From positions 2,727,564 to 2,791,563 of the forward strand of contig NZ_CP093302.1 in the NCBI RefSeq assembly GCF_024362765.1: a stretch of 64,000 nt of DNA, given 5' to 3'. Under the pieces are notes generated by a model that worked only from the letters and a program-made list of their open reading frames with translations, was not told where the DNA came from and did no database searches. Position numbers and translations under genes: made by a program. Source of the DNA: Alkalihalobacillus sp. LMS6. GTDB lineage: Bacteria > Bacillota > Bacilli > Bacillales > Bacillaceae_D. Positions 47,171 to 56,674 of this stretch are shown here, one piece after another; within the stretch, counting starts at the first letter, position 1; each line of letters begins with the position of its first letter.

Positions 47171-47542
47171 TTAGAAACTAATGACTCGAAAGCCCATTAG
47201 TACAACCACTAGCACAAGTACAAGAACAATGAAAAGCGATCCAAGACTATTTTCATTACGTTTCGCCTTACCTGCAGCCATTTCCATAAAGCCAATGACG
47301 AGAATCGCTAATAGGCCTTTAACGACATAGAAAAGTTCAAAGTTAAGCGCAATTAACATCCCTATGCCCGAAACAAGCATGAACAGGTAAAATAGCCTTG
47401 TAATCATATGTAGGATTGTCGCTGCTTTCATCTTTCTACTTCTATATAAGATAAAAGCTACGATAAATAAGATAACAAGAAAAGCCCATGAGCCTTCATG
47501 TGTTCCGCGGAAAATATTATAATACTCAGTAAAAAAATCCAT
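47171..47542 (-). CDS. yisL: YisL family membrane protein (DUF1516)
   Basis: A 123-residue protein with four membrane segments and a short basic loop (GKAKRNENS). The N-terminus with THEGSW and the TRLFYLFMLVSGIGML segment match the YisL/UPF0344 family, of unknown function. The ATG follows AAGGAGG. It is separated from neighbours on both sides. Confidence 0.82.
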   Translation of the reverse strand: MDFFTEYYNIFRGTHEGSWAFLVILFIVAFILYRSRKMKAATILHMITRLFYLFMLVSGIGMLIALNFELFYVVKGLLAILVIGFMEMAAGKAKRNENSLGSLFIVLVLVLVVVLMGFRVISF

Positions 47543-47611
47543 CTTTTTTCATCCTCCTTCCCAAAATTTCTCTCCTCTCAGTATAACTTGTCCTTTTACG
47601 AAATGCGAACG

Positions 47612-48106
47612 TTATGAAGTCGTGTAGTGATTTAACCCTTGTTTTAACTTCATATAACGAATGAGCATAGCAATTCTCCATGGTAGAAGCATGGCAAACG
47701 CTAAAATAAAGAACATTCCAGATATTTCCGCCGGATTAATGTCTTGTCCAACTAACAATCGCAGGATAATGCGCACAACGAGCAAACCGACAAGAATGTA
47801 TGCGAACGCTTTAGAACGCTTCAAATAGATTTCTCCATCACGAACCTCAAATTTAGACGTGTAGATTAAAATAAGCGAAAACAACAAACCTGCGACAATG
47901 GCTTCCATTACATAAAAAAACGGCGGTCTCGTCGGCTCATATAAAAACATTAACGCACCTGTGGACATCGCTAATGGAGGAATAATAATTAACTTTGCAG
48001 ATGTTGGTCGCTTGGAAGCTCTCATACGAATGACAAGAGCAGCACTCCCCATAAACAAGGCAATAAGAATAGGGATAACGATTACAATCCAACTTGTTTC
48101 TTCCAT
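47612..48106 (-). CDS. CcdC-like membrane protein (DUF1453)
   Basis: A 164-residue protein with five membrane segments. MRASKRPTSAKLIIIPPLAM (about residues 27-46) and EPTRPPFFYVMEA match the CcdC/DUF1453 family, found near cytochrome c maturation genes in bacilli, although its role there is unproven. ATG 48106 has AGGGTG; the longer frame is rejected. It lies downstream of ctaB. Confidence 0.75.
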   Translation of the reverse strand: MEETSWIVIVIPILIALFMGSAALVIRMRASKRPTSAKLIIIPPLAMSTGALMFLYEPTRPPFFYVMEAIVAGLLFSLILIYTSKFEVRDGEIYLKRSKAFAYILVGLLVVRIILRLLVGQDINPAEISGMFFILAFAMLLPWRIAMLIRYMKLKQGLNHYTTS

Positions 48107-48149
48107 AAAAATCACCCTAACATGATCCTTCTTTTTTATATGTATAGAT

Positions 48150-48186
48150 GAAAAGGTGCCTTGTTCATAATCACAAGGCACCTCTC
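48150..48186 (-). terminator. Terminator after ctaB
   Basis: An AGGTGCCTTGT stem with its complement is followed on the minus strand by TTTTCATC. Confidence 0.8.
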
Positions 48187-48190
48187 AACA

Positions 48191-49135
48191 TTAAAACAAT
48201 GGCGCTAACATCGAATAGCCAATTATAACAGCAAATAAAAGAACAAGATGATTTAAAGAGAAGACAAACATAAGTGTTGCCCATTTCTTTGGTTCCATTC
48301 GCTTATGACCAACAACACTTAGAACGAGCCAAGCCGTTGCCAATAGAAAGGCAACGATTGTAATAATCCAGCTAACTGACATAAATAAAAAGCTTGCTGC
48401 AATTAACGCAACTAAGTAAACATTTGTTTGAATGTACGTGCGTTTAAATCCTTTTACAACAGGTAACATCGGCACGCTCGCTGCCTTATACTCATCGTGT
48501 CTTCGAATGGCAATCGCATAAAAATGCGGCATTTGCCAAATGACCATAACCACAAAAAGGCCTAAAATAGCAGGATGATACAATTCTGGTGAGACCGCTG
48601 CCCAACCGATTAAAGGAGGTATCGCTCCACTAATACTACCGATTTCTGTATTGTAGATGGTTCGTCTTTTTGACCACATTGTATAAGGAACAACATATAA
48701 GAAAAGACCTAAAAATCCAAACAAAGCAGCCATCGGTGTCGCAAGTAACAATAATAGAATTCCAAGTAACGACAAGGAAATTCCTAGAATAAGTGCATTT
48801 AACGGCTGCATTCTACCTGTTACGGTTGGTCTATTTTTTGTCCGATCCATAATGGCATCAATATCTCGATCATACAAGTTATTAAAAGCACCTGCAGCTC
48901 CAATAACAAATGTAGAACCAATAACAGCAAAAAGAATTTCCGGAAAACGCTCATTTATAGACGTACCACTTAGATAAAGAGCTAAACTTAGCCCAGCAAC
49001 CATTGCCAATAAGTTTGATTTAATAATCCCTGTCTTTAATGTTTCTGATAATACTTGTGAGAATGCCTGCTTAGGCACAGCAAGAGAGGGTTTCTTTTCT
49101 ATTTTTATCGACCGCAATCCTCTCTTCCCCCCCAT
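48191..49135 (-). CDS. ctaB: Protoheme IX farnesyltransferase (heme O synthase) CtaB
   Basis: A 314-residue UbiA-superfamily prenyltransferase with about nine membrane segments. NNLYDRDIDAIMDRTKNRP (about residues 85-103) is the prenyl-diphosphate/Mg site, and the second DExxD-like RRHDEYKAA is present. It makes heme O for aa3/bo3-type oxidases. No ctaA or oxidase genes lie in the window. The upstream region (49136-49422) is non-coding and divergent with ppaC. Confidence 0.93.
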   Translation of the reverse strand: MGGKRGLRSIKIEKKPSLAVPKQAFSQVLSETLKTGIIKSNLLAMVAGLSLALYLSGTSINERFPEILFAVIGSTFVIGAAGAFNNLYDRDIDAIMDRTKNRPTVTGRMQPLNALILGISLSLLGILLLLLATPMAALFGFLGLFLYVVPYTMWSKRRTIYNTEIGSISGAIPPLIGWAAVSPELYHPAILGLFVVMVIWQMPHFYAIAIRRHDEYKAASVPMLPVVKGFKRTYIQTNVYLVALIAASFLFMSVSWIITIVAFLLATAWLVLSVVGHKRMEPKKWATLMFVFSLNHLVLLFAVIIGYSMLAPLF

Positions 49136-49422
49136 CTGTTAGTATAATTCGTTAATGAATAGCTATAGTTTATCATAAAGTGTGAGCGTGAAAAGCATCT
49201 GACAAATCTGTCGTCTCCTTGTCAAGAAGTTATGGCTAAATCTTGAACAACACTTGTCCTGTTCACATCTCTTCTATTATACGCTTTTTAATGCGTAATG
49301 CAAAGTATATCAGCAACAAATCTGATTTTTTGTCATTCTGAACAATGCTTGACTTAACCTTTCCCTAGTGATCGTGATATGATACGATTGATCGTAATTT
49401 TGTATAAAAGGAGTCAAATTTC

Positions 49423-50355
49423 ATGTCGAACCTATTAATCTTTGGTCACAAAAATCCAGATACGGATACAATTTGTTCTGCGATTGCCTATGCAGACTTA
49501 AAAACACAGCTTGGTTTTCAAGTCGAGGCTGTTCGGTTAGGTGATGTAAGCGGGGAAACGGCTCACGCATTAGAAACATTTGGCGTTGAAGCACCTCGTT
49601 ATATTGAATCTGCTTCAAACGAAACAAACGACGTTATTTTAGTCGACCATAACGAGCGTCAACAAAGTGTGGACGATATTGATGATGTTCATGTACGTGA
49701 AGTCATTGACCATCACCGTATCGCAAATTTCGAAACAGCCGATCCTGTTTATTATCGTGCAGAACCTGTTGGTTGTACCGCAACGATCATTTATAAAATT
49801 TATCAAGAAAAGAACGTAAAAATCCCTAAACAAATTGCGGGTCTTATGCTTTCTGCTATTATTTCTGATTCTTTACTTTTCAAATCACCTACATGTACTG
49901 ATGAAGATATTGCGGTAGCGAAAGAACTTGAACAACTAGCTGATATTGATGCCCAAACATACGGACTCGCCATGTTAAAAGCAGGTGCAGATGTTTCAAG
50001 CAAAACATCAAAAGAACTATTGTCAATTGATGCAAAAGAATTCTCAATGAACGATTATGCAGTGGAAATTGCTCAAGTCAACACCGTAGACATTACCGAT
50101 ATTTTGTCTAGAAAGAGCGAACTTGAGAAAGAGATCCAAGCCGTCATTGATTCCAAACAATTGGACTTGTATGTTTTAATCATCACGGACATTCTTGAAA
50201 ACAACTCCACCGCCGTGACAATGGGTAAAGAAGTGGCGGTTTTTGAACAAGCGTTCCAAACGACACTCGATCAACATGTCGCTCCATTGCCTGGTGTTGT
50301 TTCAAGAAAAAAACAAGTGGTTCCCCCATTAACAGAAAGCTTCATGCAAAAATAA
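49423..50355 (+). CDS. ppaC: Manganese-dependent inorganic pyrophosphatase PpaC
   Basis: A 310-residue family II pyrophosphatase (DHH phosphoesterase). GHKNPDTD (residues 8-15), LVDHNE (about 75), DHHR (about 97) and the C-terminal [10 protein letters not shown] are all present and give the di-metal site and substrate lysine/arginine residues. It has no CBS/DRTGG insert. An AAAGGAG site precedes the ATG. Confidence 0.95.
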   Translation: MSNLLIFGHKNPDTDTICSAIAYADLKTQLGFQVEAVRLGDVSGETAHALETFGVEAPRYIESASNETNDVILVDHNERQQSVDDIDDVHVREVIDHHRIANFETADPVYYRAEPVGCTATIIYKIYQEKNVKIPKQIAGLMLSAIISDSLLFKSPTCTDEDIAVAKELEQLADIDAQTYGLAMLKAGADVSSKTSKELLSIDAKEFSMNDYAVEIAQVNTVDITDILSRKSELEKEIQAVIDSKQLDLYVLIITDILENNSTAVTMGKEVAVFEQAFQTTLDQHVAPLPGVVSRKKQVVPPLTESFMQK

Positions 50356-50382
50356 GAGCAGGCATCGCCTGCTCTTATTTTG
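50352..50382. terminator. Bidirectional terminator ppaC/gerKC
   Basis: An AAGAGCAGGC stem with its complement, followed by TTTTGTC, lies between the two convergent genes. Confidence 0.8.
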
Positions 50383-50389
50383 TCTCTCC

Positions 50390-51577
50390 TCAACGCTCTT
50401 GTTCCGCTTTTGGAACCCGATCTCGATAAAATTCATACTCCCCTGTATGTTCAATAGTCGGGTGAACCGTAATTGTACGAAGCGAGTCCTCTCTTAATTG
50501 AAAAGTGTCTTCAACTTGTTTATATGCGCGCACGTGACTCCGGTATAAATGATTTTCAAGGCTATAGACATCCTTGCCATGCTCTAAACCAAGCATATAC
50601 GTATCCCTAATTTGTTTTTCCACTTTTTCTTTCATAAGGTCAAGAATTTCATCTACAGTTCGAGACGCACCTAGGGTTTCATCAGGTGGAAAATCTAAAA
50701 GCGATGCATTAATGTCCACACTGACATCAAAATACACGTTGCCATCAACTACTTCTGAGCGAATGATACTTTTCGGACGAATAATATTTAAAGCCGCTAT
50801 CGTTTTTCCCTCATCATAAAGCTGAAGAGGCGTATTAACCGTATGATAATCAAGCCACCGTAGCCCTGATAGCTGATAGTCATCAAAGATTTTCGGGCTT
50901 TTTCCGCCCTTTAATAAAACTGCTCCATTTGCATGTAAGGCATCTTTTTTCTTGCCCGTATTATCTTCTAATTCTTTTTCATTAATATCAATCTTTGGCA
51001 GCGTCGCCGAACGACCTTTCTCTGCATACGCTCGCATTAACTGATGTAAAGACATTGGTCGAATAATAGAGCGCTCTTTGTAAACAGAGTCTGGATTAAA
51101 CAAAATGGTATGCACTGTATCGCCATACATATTTGTGACAAGTAAAATATCTTCTAGTTTTTCACTTGTCGCGAATACCCAAGGTGTTGTGCGAATCTGT
51201 TGAAACCGATACAGCCCTTCATTTATTTCCACAATCGATTCATGTTCCAACGCATTCATTCCGTACACAATCACCATCACATGCCCCCAGTGAAGCGTTT
51301 GGTTTGATTTAGAGTTGAAATTTTCGAGAGCCATTAGTATCGTGTTCCCCCGTGATACCGCGACCCATGCCCCAGATTCAGCTTCTTGTCTTCCTTCTTG
51401 ACTTACAGACAATTGCCCGAAATTAATAGACTCTCCGTATACAATATATTCAGCTGATTCTTCGTCATAATCAATTCCAAGTGCCGTGATGTACTGGATA
51501 TCTTGCAAATCAATAGCATCCCAACAGCCACTTAACGTGATCATAGTTAAAAAAACGAGAAAGAAACATTTCTTCAA
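50390..51577 (-). CDS. Ger(x)C family germinant-receptor lipoprotein
   Basis: A 395-residue spore germination protein of the GerAC family. It has a signal peptide with lipobox LSGC followed by WDAIDLQDI, the family's conserved start. It is the C subunit of a nutrient receptor in the inner spore membrane. Its ATG overlaps the A-subunit stop by four bases. Confidence 0.87.
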   Translation of the reverse strand: MKKCFFLVFLTMITLSGCWDAIDLQDIQYITALGIDYDEESAEYIVYGESINFGQLSVSQEGRQEAESGAWVAVSRGNTILMALENFNSKSNQTLHWGHVMVIVYGMNALEHESIVEINEGLYRFQQIRTTPWVFATSEKLEDILLVTNMYGDTVHTILFNPDSVYKERSIIRPMSLHQLMRAYAEKGRSATLPKIDINEKELEDNTGKKKDALHANGAVLLKGGKSPKIFDDYQLSGLRWLDYHTVNTPLQLYDEGKTIAALNIIRPKSIIRSEVVDGNVYFDVSVDINASLLDFPPDETLGASRTVDEILDLMKEKVEKQIRDTYMLGLEHGKDVYSLENHLYRSHVRAYKQVEDTFQLREDSLRTITVHPTIEHTGEYEFYRDRVPKAEQER

Positions 51578-53031
51578 CGAGATCGCCTCCTCGTTGAATC
51601 CACGGTTTTTAATGTCGTTGGTCTCCGTTTACGCCACTCCCATGGCTTGACCATAACAGCAGACAGAAAATCTTTTTTATTAAACGGTGATAACGGCGAC
51701 AAATACGGAAGGCTAAATGATTCTAAACTTGCTAAGTACACAATGATGGAGATGACCCCAATGCAAAACCCAAACATTCCTAAAAAAGCGGAGAGGATTA
51801 AAATATACACGCGAATGATGGAAACCGTTCCTGATAAAACTTGACTTGTAATGGCAAAGGTTGATACGACCGTTAATCCAACTACTACAAGCATCGTTGG
51901 TGATGTAAGACCTGCTCGAATGGCCGCATCCCCAATAATCAAACCTCCAACTACTGCTAAGGTTTGGCCAACAGATTTTGGCAGTGTTGTTCCAGCTTCC
52001 CTAAACAACTCAAACAACACAATCATTAAGAAAATCTCTAATGTTGACGACAAAGGCAAACCAAGCCGAGATACATAAATGGTTGCTAAGAATGGAAGCG
52101 GCAGTTGATCGACATGAAATGAATTTAACGCAATCCATAATCCCGGTAAAAAAAGAGCGAGTAGTAGTCCAGTTATCCGTAAAAGCCGCTGGAATGAAAC
52201 AAAAAGAAACGAATTGTGCAAGTCTTCTGCTGTTTTTAACACGAACATGAGGTTAACTGGTGCAATAACTGCTCCAGGTGACCCATCGACTAAAACGGCA
52301 AACCGGCCATTCTCTAAACAAGCTGAAACAAAATCAGGTCGACTTGAAAAAACAGTTAGCGGAAAAAATGTAAATTTTGTATTTGTTAATCGTTCTTCGA
52401 TTTCTGCTAAACTTAATACGGAATCTGTATCAATCGCTTCGATTTGCTGCCGTACATCTTTCAATACTTCTTCACGAGCAATATCCTTCATGTAAAGTAG
52501 AGAAAGCTGTACTTGCCCTCTTTTACCAACGGTATAGGATTCATTTACCAATGCGCTTGTGCGAAGTCGTTTTCGAACGAGCGCGATGTTCTCTTCTACA
52601 TCTTCTGTAAATCCATCTCGTGGACCACGGAATGAGATTTCCGTATTTGATTCCTCAGGTTGTCTTTTAGGGAAATGTGGTAGTTCAAGCTTCACTAATG
52701 TATCGTCATGTTGATCAAACACGAACACATAGCCTGAAAACACGTCTTTTATCGTTTCTTCTGAAGTTTCAGCGTTCACAAAATTAGCCTGAAGATGATG
52801 CACCACGGATTGTCGTTGTAAGAAACCATCTCCAGTTTGAATAAACAATGAATAAATAGCTGGAATGACTTTTTCTTTTAGCGTTTTTACATCCACAATC
52901 GAATGACAGTAAATGAGTTCGACTGCATAAACTGGGTCTTCTTGAAGAACGATGCGCTCAATGTTGATGTCATCACTAACCGCTAATTCTTTTTTAAGCG
53001 ATTGTATGAACGCTTTAGAAGGATGCGCCAT
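51574..53031 (-). CDS. GerA family spore germination protein (A subunit)
   Basis: A 485-residue GerAA/GerKA-type subunit. A soluble N-terminal domain (to about residue 235, with SYTVGKRGQVQLSLLYMKDI) precedes the DGSPGAVIAPVNLM signature and about five membrane segments. A short basic tail (RKRRPTTLK) follows. Overlaps both neighbouring genes, so the three subunits are translated together. Confidence 0.9.
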   Translation of the reverse strand: MAHPSKAFIQSLKKELAVSDDINIERIVLQEDPVYAVELIYCHSIVDVKTLKEKVIPAIYSLFIQTGDGFLQRQSVVHHLQANFVNAETSEETIKDVFSGYVFVFDQHDDTLVKLELPHFPKRQPEESNTEISFRGPRDGFTEDVEENIALVRKRLRTSALVNESYTVGKRGQVQLSLLYMKDIAREEVLKDVRQQIEAIDTDSVLSLAEIEERLTNTKFTFFPLTVFSSRPDFVSACLENGRFAVLVDGSPGAVIAPVNLMFVLKTAEDLHNSFLFVSFQRLLRITGLLLALFLPGLWIALNSFHVDQLPLPFLATIYVSRLGLPLSSTLEIFLMIVLFELFREAGTTLPKSVGQTLAVVGGLIIGDAAIRAGLTSPTMLVVVGLTVVSTFAITSQVLSGTVSIIRVYILILSAFLGMFGFCIGVISIIVYLASLESFSLPYLSPLSPFNKKDFLSAVMVKPWEWRKRRPTTLKTVDSTRRRSR

Positions 53032-54118
53032 TTTGATCCCTCCTTTTCTTAGGTGTTTTCACTTTTTTGAAGCTTACTAGCCACAGCCAAGCGATCACAA
53101 TCAAGGCAAAGACAAACGAAAACGGCATGTAAAATCGACTTAAGTAAATCGTGAAAACGGGCTCATTAAAAGGAAGAAACAACGTTAACCATAGTAAGAA
53201 GCATAGAGTCATGATCGTTAAAAATCGTGCTTTCGGTGTTTGCTTACCTAATAAATCTGCCACAACGTATAGACCAACTGCTTGTCGAGTGAAAGCCCCA
53301 GCTACCCACTGAAAAATCGAGAAAAAATCTAACCGGGTTAAATATTTTCCCAACTCTAAAATTCTCCATTGCGAGAAAGCAGGATATTTCATTCGTTGCG
53401 CTTCTTCAATTCCAAAAATTGTGATGGCACCAACTAGTGGACCTAGGGCAAGACCAAATAAAAGAAAAGCTAGCACGTATAAATGCGATTTCTTCAACTT
53501 GGTTCGTGAACGGTGTTGAAGAAACAAGATAAAAACAATTTCTGCAAACCCACATATGGCAAAAAAAGAACTTATCCACATGGCATTCGCACCATTTTCG
53601 AAAACAGGCAGTAATAAGGTATAATCTTTTTCTTTTATATTGCCAATCCCAACTAAAAATCCAAATGACACAACGATTGGAAGTAAGATCCCTGCTGTAA
53701 AGGCTATGGTGCGAATTCCATAATACGCAGCTAACCCGCAAAGCAATAAATATGGAAGAGCTAACACAGGATTCGGCGTTAATTTTAAATATGTATTTGT
53801 TGTCCAACTAATGGTTGAAAATAACGTAACGTAACCATAAACTGTAAAATAAATAAACATGAAGGATGCGAATAAAAAAGTACTCACTTTAGACGAACGA
53901 GCACTTATAAAATCTACGATATGCTCTTGTTTTGTTCGCTTACTTATAAATACAATGAGTGGCACCCAGATAAGAAGAAAAACCGATGCTACCAAGACCC
54001 CAATCCATGAGTCTTTCTCACCGAATTGCAAAAGAATTGGCATCATAATGACATGATTCATTAATCCACTCGATAGTAAAATTAACGGAAATAGTTGCAA
54101 CATCGTTACGGATCTCAA
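53015..54118 (-). CDS. GerAB/ArcD-type germinant receptor (B subunit)
   Basis: A 367-residue, ten-helix amino acid transporter-like protein of the GerAB (spore permease) family, thought to sense the germinant. The TTG at 54118 has GAGGTGA at about eight bases and gives the usual N-terminal length; an upstream ATG at 54148 lacks a site. It is the first gene of the operon, giving the order B-A-C instead of the common A-B-C. Confidence 0.82.
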   Translation of the reverse strand: MRSVTMLQLFPLILLSSGLMNHVIMMPILLQFGEKDSWIGVLVASVFLLIWVPLIVFISKRTKQEHIVDFISARSSKVSTFLFASFMFIYFTVYGYVTLFSTISWTTNTYLKLTPNPVLALPYLLLCGLAAYYGIRTIAFTAGILLPIVVSFGFLVGIGNIKEKDYTLLLPVFENGANAMWISSFFAICGFAEIVFILFLQHRSRTKLKKSHLYVLAFLLFGLALGPLVGAITIFGIEEAQRMKYPAFSQWRILELGKYLTRLDFFSIFQWVAGAFTRQAVGLYVVADLLGKQTPKARFLTIMTLCFLLWLTLFLPFNEPVFTIYLSRFYMPFSFVFALIVIAWLWLVSFKKVKTPKKRRDQNGASF

Positions 54119-54186
54119 TTCACTCACCTCGCAATCTTTTCTTATCATGCCAGAGGGTTAGGATATTTATGCAAGCGGTGAAAATC

Positions 54187-54218
54187 GAAAAAGCTCACAT
54201 CCACGTATGAATGTGAGC
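54187..54218 (-). terminator. Terminator after gntP-type permease gene
   Basis: A GCTCACAT stem with its complement is followed on the minus strand by TTTTTCG. Confidence 0.8.
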
Positions 54219-54224
54219 AAAATT

Positions 54225-55592
54225 TTAAAAGAAAAAGTCTGCAACAATAAGCATAATTAGTGACACAAACCAGGCAATCGTTGTCGGAACAGACCAAACG
54301 AGAATCTGTTCTTTCGCTTGTTTGATCCCAATTGTTCGGTTTACGACCCAGAATAGACTATCGTTAAAATAAGAGAAGAACAGAGAACCAAGTGCCGCTG
54401 CTTGGGCTGCAAGCACCATGTTTACATCCATACCTGACAAAATTGGTGCTGTAATGGACGCGGCTGTGATCATTGCCACCGTTCCACTTCCTTGAATGAA
54501 ACGAACGAGCGTAGCAACAACAAACGGTAACAAAATCGCCGGGATTCCCGTATTTACGACAATTTCTGCAATATGGTCGCCAACGCCCGTTGCACGAAGA
54601 ACAAATCCTAATGCCCCACCTGCACCGGTAACGAGTAACACAATACCTGCTTGTTTAATTCCTTCTTCCATTCGATCAAGTGCTTCTGAACGTCGAACAT
54701 GTCCGAATAATCCATAAATTGCTAGTAGTACCCCGATACCTACTGCAATAATTGGAGCTCCAAAAAATTGTACGTATTCTACCCACATACCAGACAATTC
54801 CATCGCTGAGGTCGTCGTATTTAAGAAGATTAAGAACACCGGGACAAAAATTGGTAAAGCCGAGCGTAGTAGTGAAGGCAAGTCTTTACTTTCTTTTTCT
54901 TCCATCCACTCTTCAATTGTTACTTCTTTTTCAGGGCGAATCCAGTCAAGTCCATCGTCACTTGGTAACTGATAAATCCGCTTCCCAAGCCATTTCGCGT
55001 ATAACACCATAGAGATAACAATCGGAATCCCAAACAACATCCCGGTAATAATCATCCAGCCAATGTCAATCCCAAAGATTCCCGCTACTCCGAGTGGACC
55101 TGGTGTTGGTGGCACCGCACTATGAATGACAACCGCACCACCTGCTAAAGCGATGGCCAGTGTAACAATGGAACGGCCAGTTTTCTTTGATAACGCTTTC
55201 GCCAATGGGCTTAAAATAATAAAGGCGGAATCAACAAAAATGGGAATCGAAACAATATAACCAGTGACCGCCATCGCCCACTCTTCTTTTCGTTTTCCTA
55301 ACCACTTCACGACTGTATAAGCGAGTCGTTCAGCCGCTCCTGAGACTTCAAGAATTCGACCCATCATCACACCAAAACCGATGACAATGGCAATGGATCC
55401 TAACGTATTACCAAAGCCTTCTGTGATGGCGTCAACGACCGCAGTTGGCGTCATTCCTCCTACTAAACCTGTAATAGATGCAGCAATAATTAATGCTAAA
55501 AACACGTGAACCTTTGTTTTTACGACTAAGAAAATTAACACAACTATTGCAATTGCAAGTCCGAGTATCATTTGCGTACCAGATACGTCCAT
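54225..55592 (-). CDS. GntP family sugar-acid permease
   Basis: A 455-residue GntP-family proton symporter with about twelve to fourteen membrane segments. Conserved pieces include VKTKVHVFLALI, AGGAVVIHSAVPPTPGPLG (about residues 150-168) and RFIQGSGTVAMITAAS. It should import a sugar acid. As the third gene of a unit with dtnK and pdxA2 its substrate is most likely a four-carbon acid such as D-threonate. A cre-like site lies just upstream. Confidence 0.88.
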   Translation of the reverse strand: MDVSGTQMILGLAIAIVVLIFLVVKTKVHVFLALIIAASITGLVGGMTPTAVVDAITEGFGNTLGSIAIVIGFGVMMGRILEVSGAAERLAYTVVKWLGKRKEEWAMAVTGYIVSIPIFVDSAFIILSPLAKALSKKTGRSIVTLAIALAGGAVVIHSAVPPTPGPLGVAGIFGIDIGWMIITGMLFGIPIVISMVLYAKWLGKRIYQLPSDDGLDWIRPEKEVTIEEWMEEKESKDLPSLLRSALPIFVPVFLIFLNTTTSAMELSGMWVEYVQFFGAPIIAVGIGVLLAIYGLFGHVRRSEALDRMEEGIKQAGIVLLVTGAGGALGFVLRATGVGDHIAEIVVNTGIPAILLPFVVATLVRFIQGSGTVAMITAASITAPILSGMDVNMVLAAQAAALGSLFFSYFNDSLFWVVNRTIGIKQAKEQILVWSVPTTIAWFVSLIMLIVADFFF

Positions 55593-55611
55593 AACCCTAT
55601 CCCCCTAAACG

Positions 55612-55625
55612 CGTAAGCGCTTTAA
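55612..55625 (-). promoter_or_regulatory. Candidate cre site between pdxA2 and gntP-type gene
   Basis: TTAAAGCGCTTACG on the minus strand differs from the CcpA consensus TGWAANCGNTNWCA at two positions and keeps the central palindrome. Binding here would act as an internal catabolite roadblock. Confidence 0.4.
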
Positions 55626-55672
55626 TCGTTAATAAAGAGTGAAGGACTGATTAACAGCCCTCCATAAATGCT

Positions 55673-56671
55673 TTACTCTTTTCCTGCAAAATGTGGTGCG
55701 TACTTAGCTGCCAACTTAATGGACTCTTCCATTGAGACGGAGCTTGCAATCCCTTGACCCGCAATATCAAACGCCGTACCGTGATCAACGGACGTACGTA
55801 AAAATGGTAGACCGTTTGTAATGGAAATCGTGCGGTGAAAATCCGTCATTTTTGCTGCGATGTGTCCTTGATCATGATATAAGGATAAAACCGCATCATA
55901 ACGCCCATTTAGCGCTTGGAAGAAGACGGAATCTGCTGGAACTGGTCCGACTGCGTCAATCCCGCTCTCTTTTGCGAGTTTAATGCCAGGCTTAATTTCG
56001 TCCATTTCTTCTGTCCCAAATAAACCATTCTCTCCACTATGTGGGTTTAAGCCTGCGACTGCAAAAGTTCGCTTTTCCACCCCTAGCTTTTGTAGTGCTG
56101 CATCACAGCGAACCAAATAATCATGCACACGCTCTTTTGTCATTTGACCAATCGCATCTTTTAACGATAAATGTCTAGTTAAGAAAAAGATTCGCATATT
56201 ACGTACTTCAAACATGGTTAGCGGATCATCGATATTGGCAATACCGGCAAGCATTTCCGTATGACCGATGTAAGGAACGTTACCTGCTTTTAATGATTCT
56301 TTGTTAATCGGCGCTGTCGCCATGGCTTGCGCTTCATTTGCTCGACAAAGCTCTGCCGCATGTTTAATGTAGGCAAAAGCAGCTTCTCCATTATTTCCGT
56401 TCACTTGACCAAATTCATACTCTGGTAAATCTGGAAAATCAATTAAATCAATCGTCCCAAATTCACCTTTCGCTTCACTTGTTTTTTCTATTTTGTTAAT
56501 CTTGAAATCTACTTCTTTTACAGAAAACAAGCTTTCCAACACTCGTGCATTTCCGATTACAACCGGCGTACACACATCGTAAATTTCTTGTTTATTTAGT
56601 GACCCTAGCGTAATTTCTGGTCCAATTCCTGCTGGATCTCCCATCGTAATCGCAATAACTGGTTTCATCAT
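55673..56671 (-). CDS. pdxA2: PdxA2-type 4-phospho-D-threonate/erythronate dehydrogenase
   Basis: A 332-residue PdxA-family enzyme. ITMGDPAGIGPEI at the start (residues 7-19), GHTEML (about 139), GLNPHSGENGLFG (about 210) and LYHDQGHIAAK (about 268) carry the metal and substrate residues. PdxA2 proteins oxidatively decarboxylate 4-phospho-D-threonate to dihydroxyacetone phosphate. Its pairing with dtnK excludes a primary role in vitamin B6 synthesis. ATG with GGAGGATGATGA. Confidence 0.88.
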   Translation of the reverse strand: MMKPVIAITMGDPAGIGPEITLGSLNKQEIYDVCTPVVIGNARVLESLFSVKEVDFKINKIEKTSEAKGEFGTIDLIDFPDLPEYEFGQVNGNNGEAAFAYIKHAAELCRANEAQAMATAPINKESLKAGNVPYIGHTEMLAGIANIDDPLTMFEVRNMRIFFLTRHLSLKDAIGQMTKERVHDYLVRCDAALQKLGVEKRTFAVAGLNPHSGENGLFGTEEMDEIKPGIKLAKESGIDAVGPVPADSVFFQALNGRYDAVLSLYHDQGHIAAKMTDFHRTISITNGLPFLRTSVDHGTAFDIAGQGIASSVSMEESIKLAAKYAPHFAGKE

Positions 56672-56674
56672 TCA

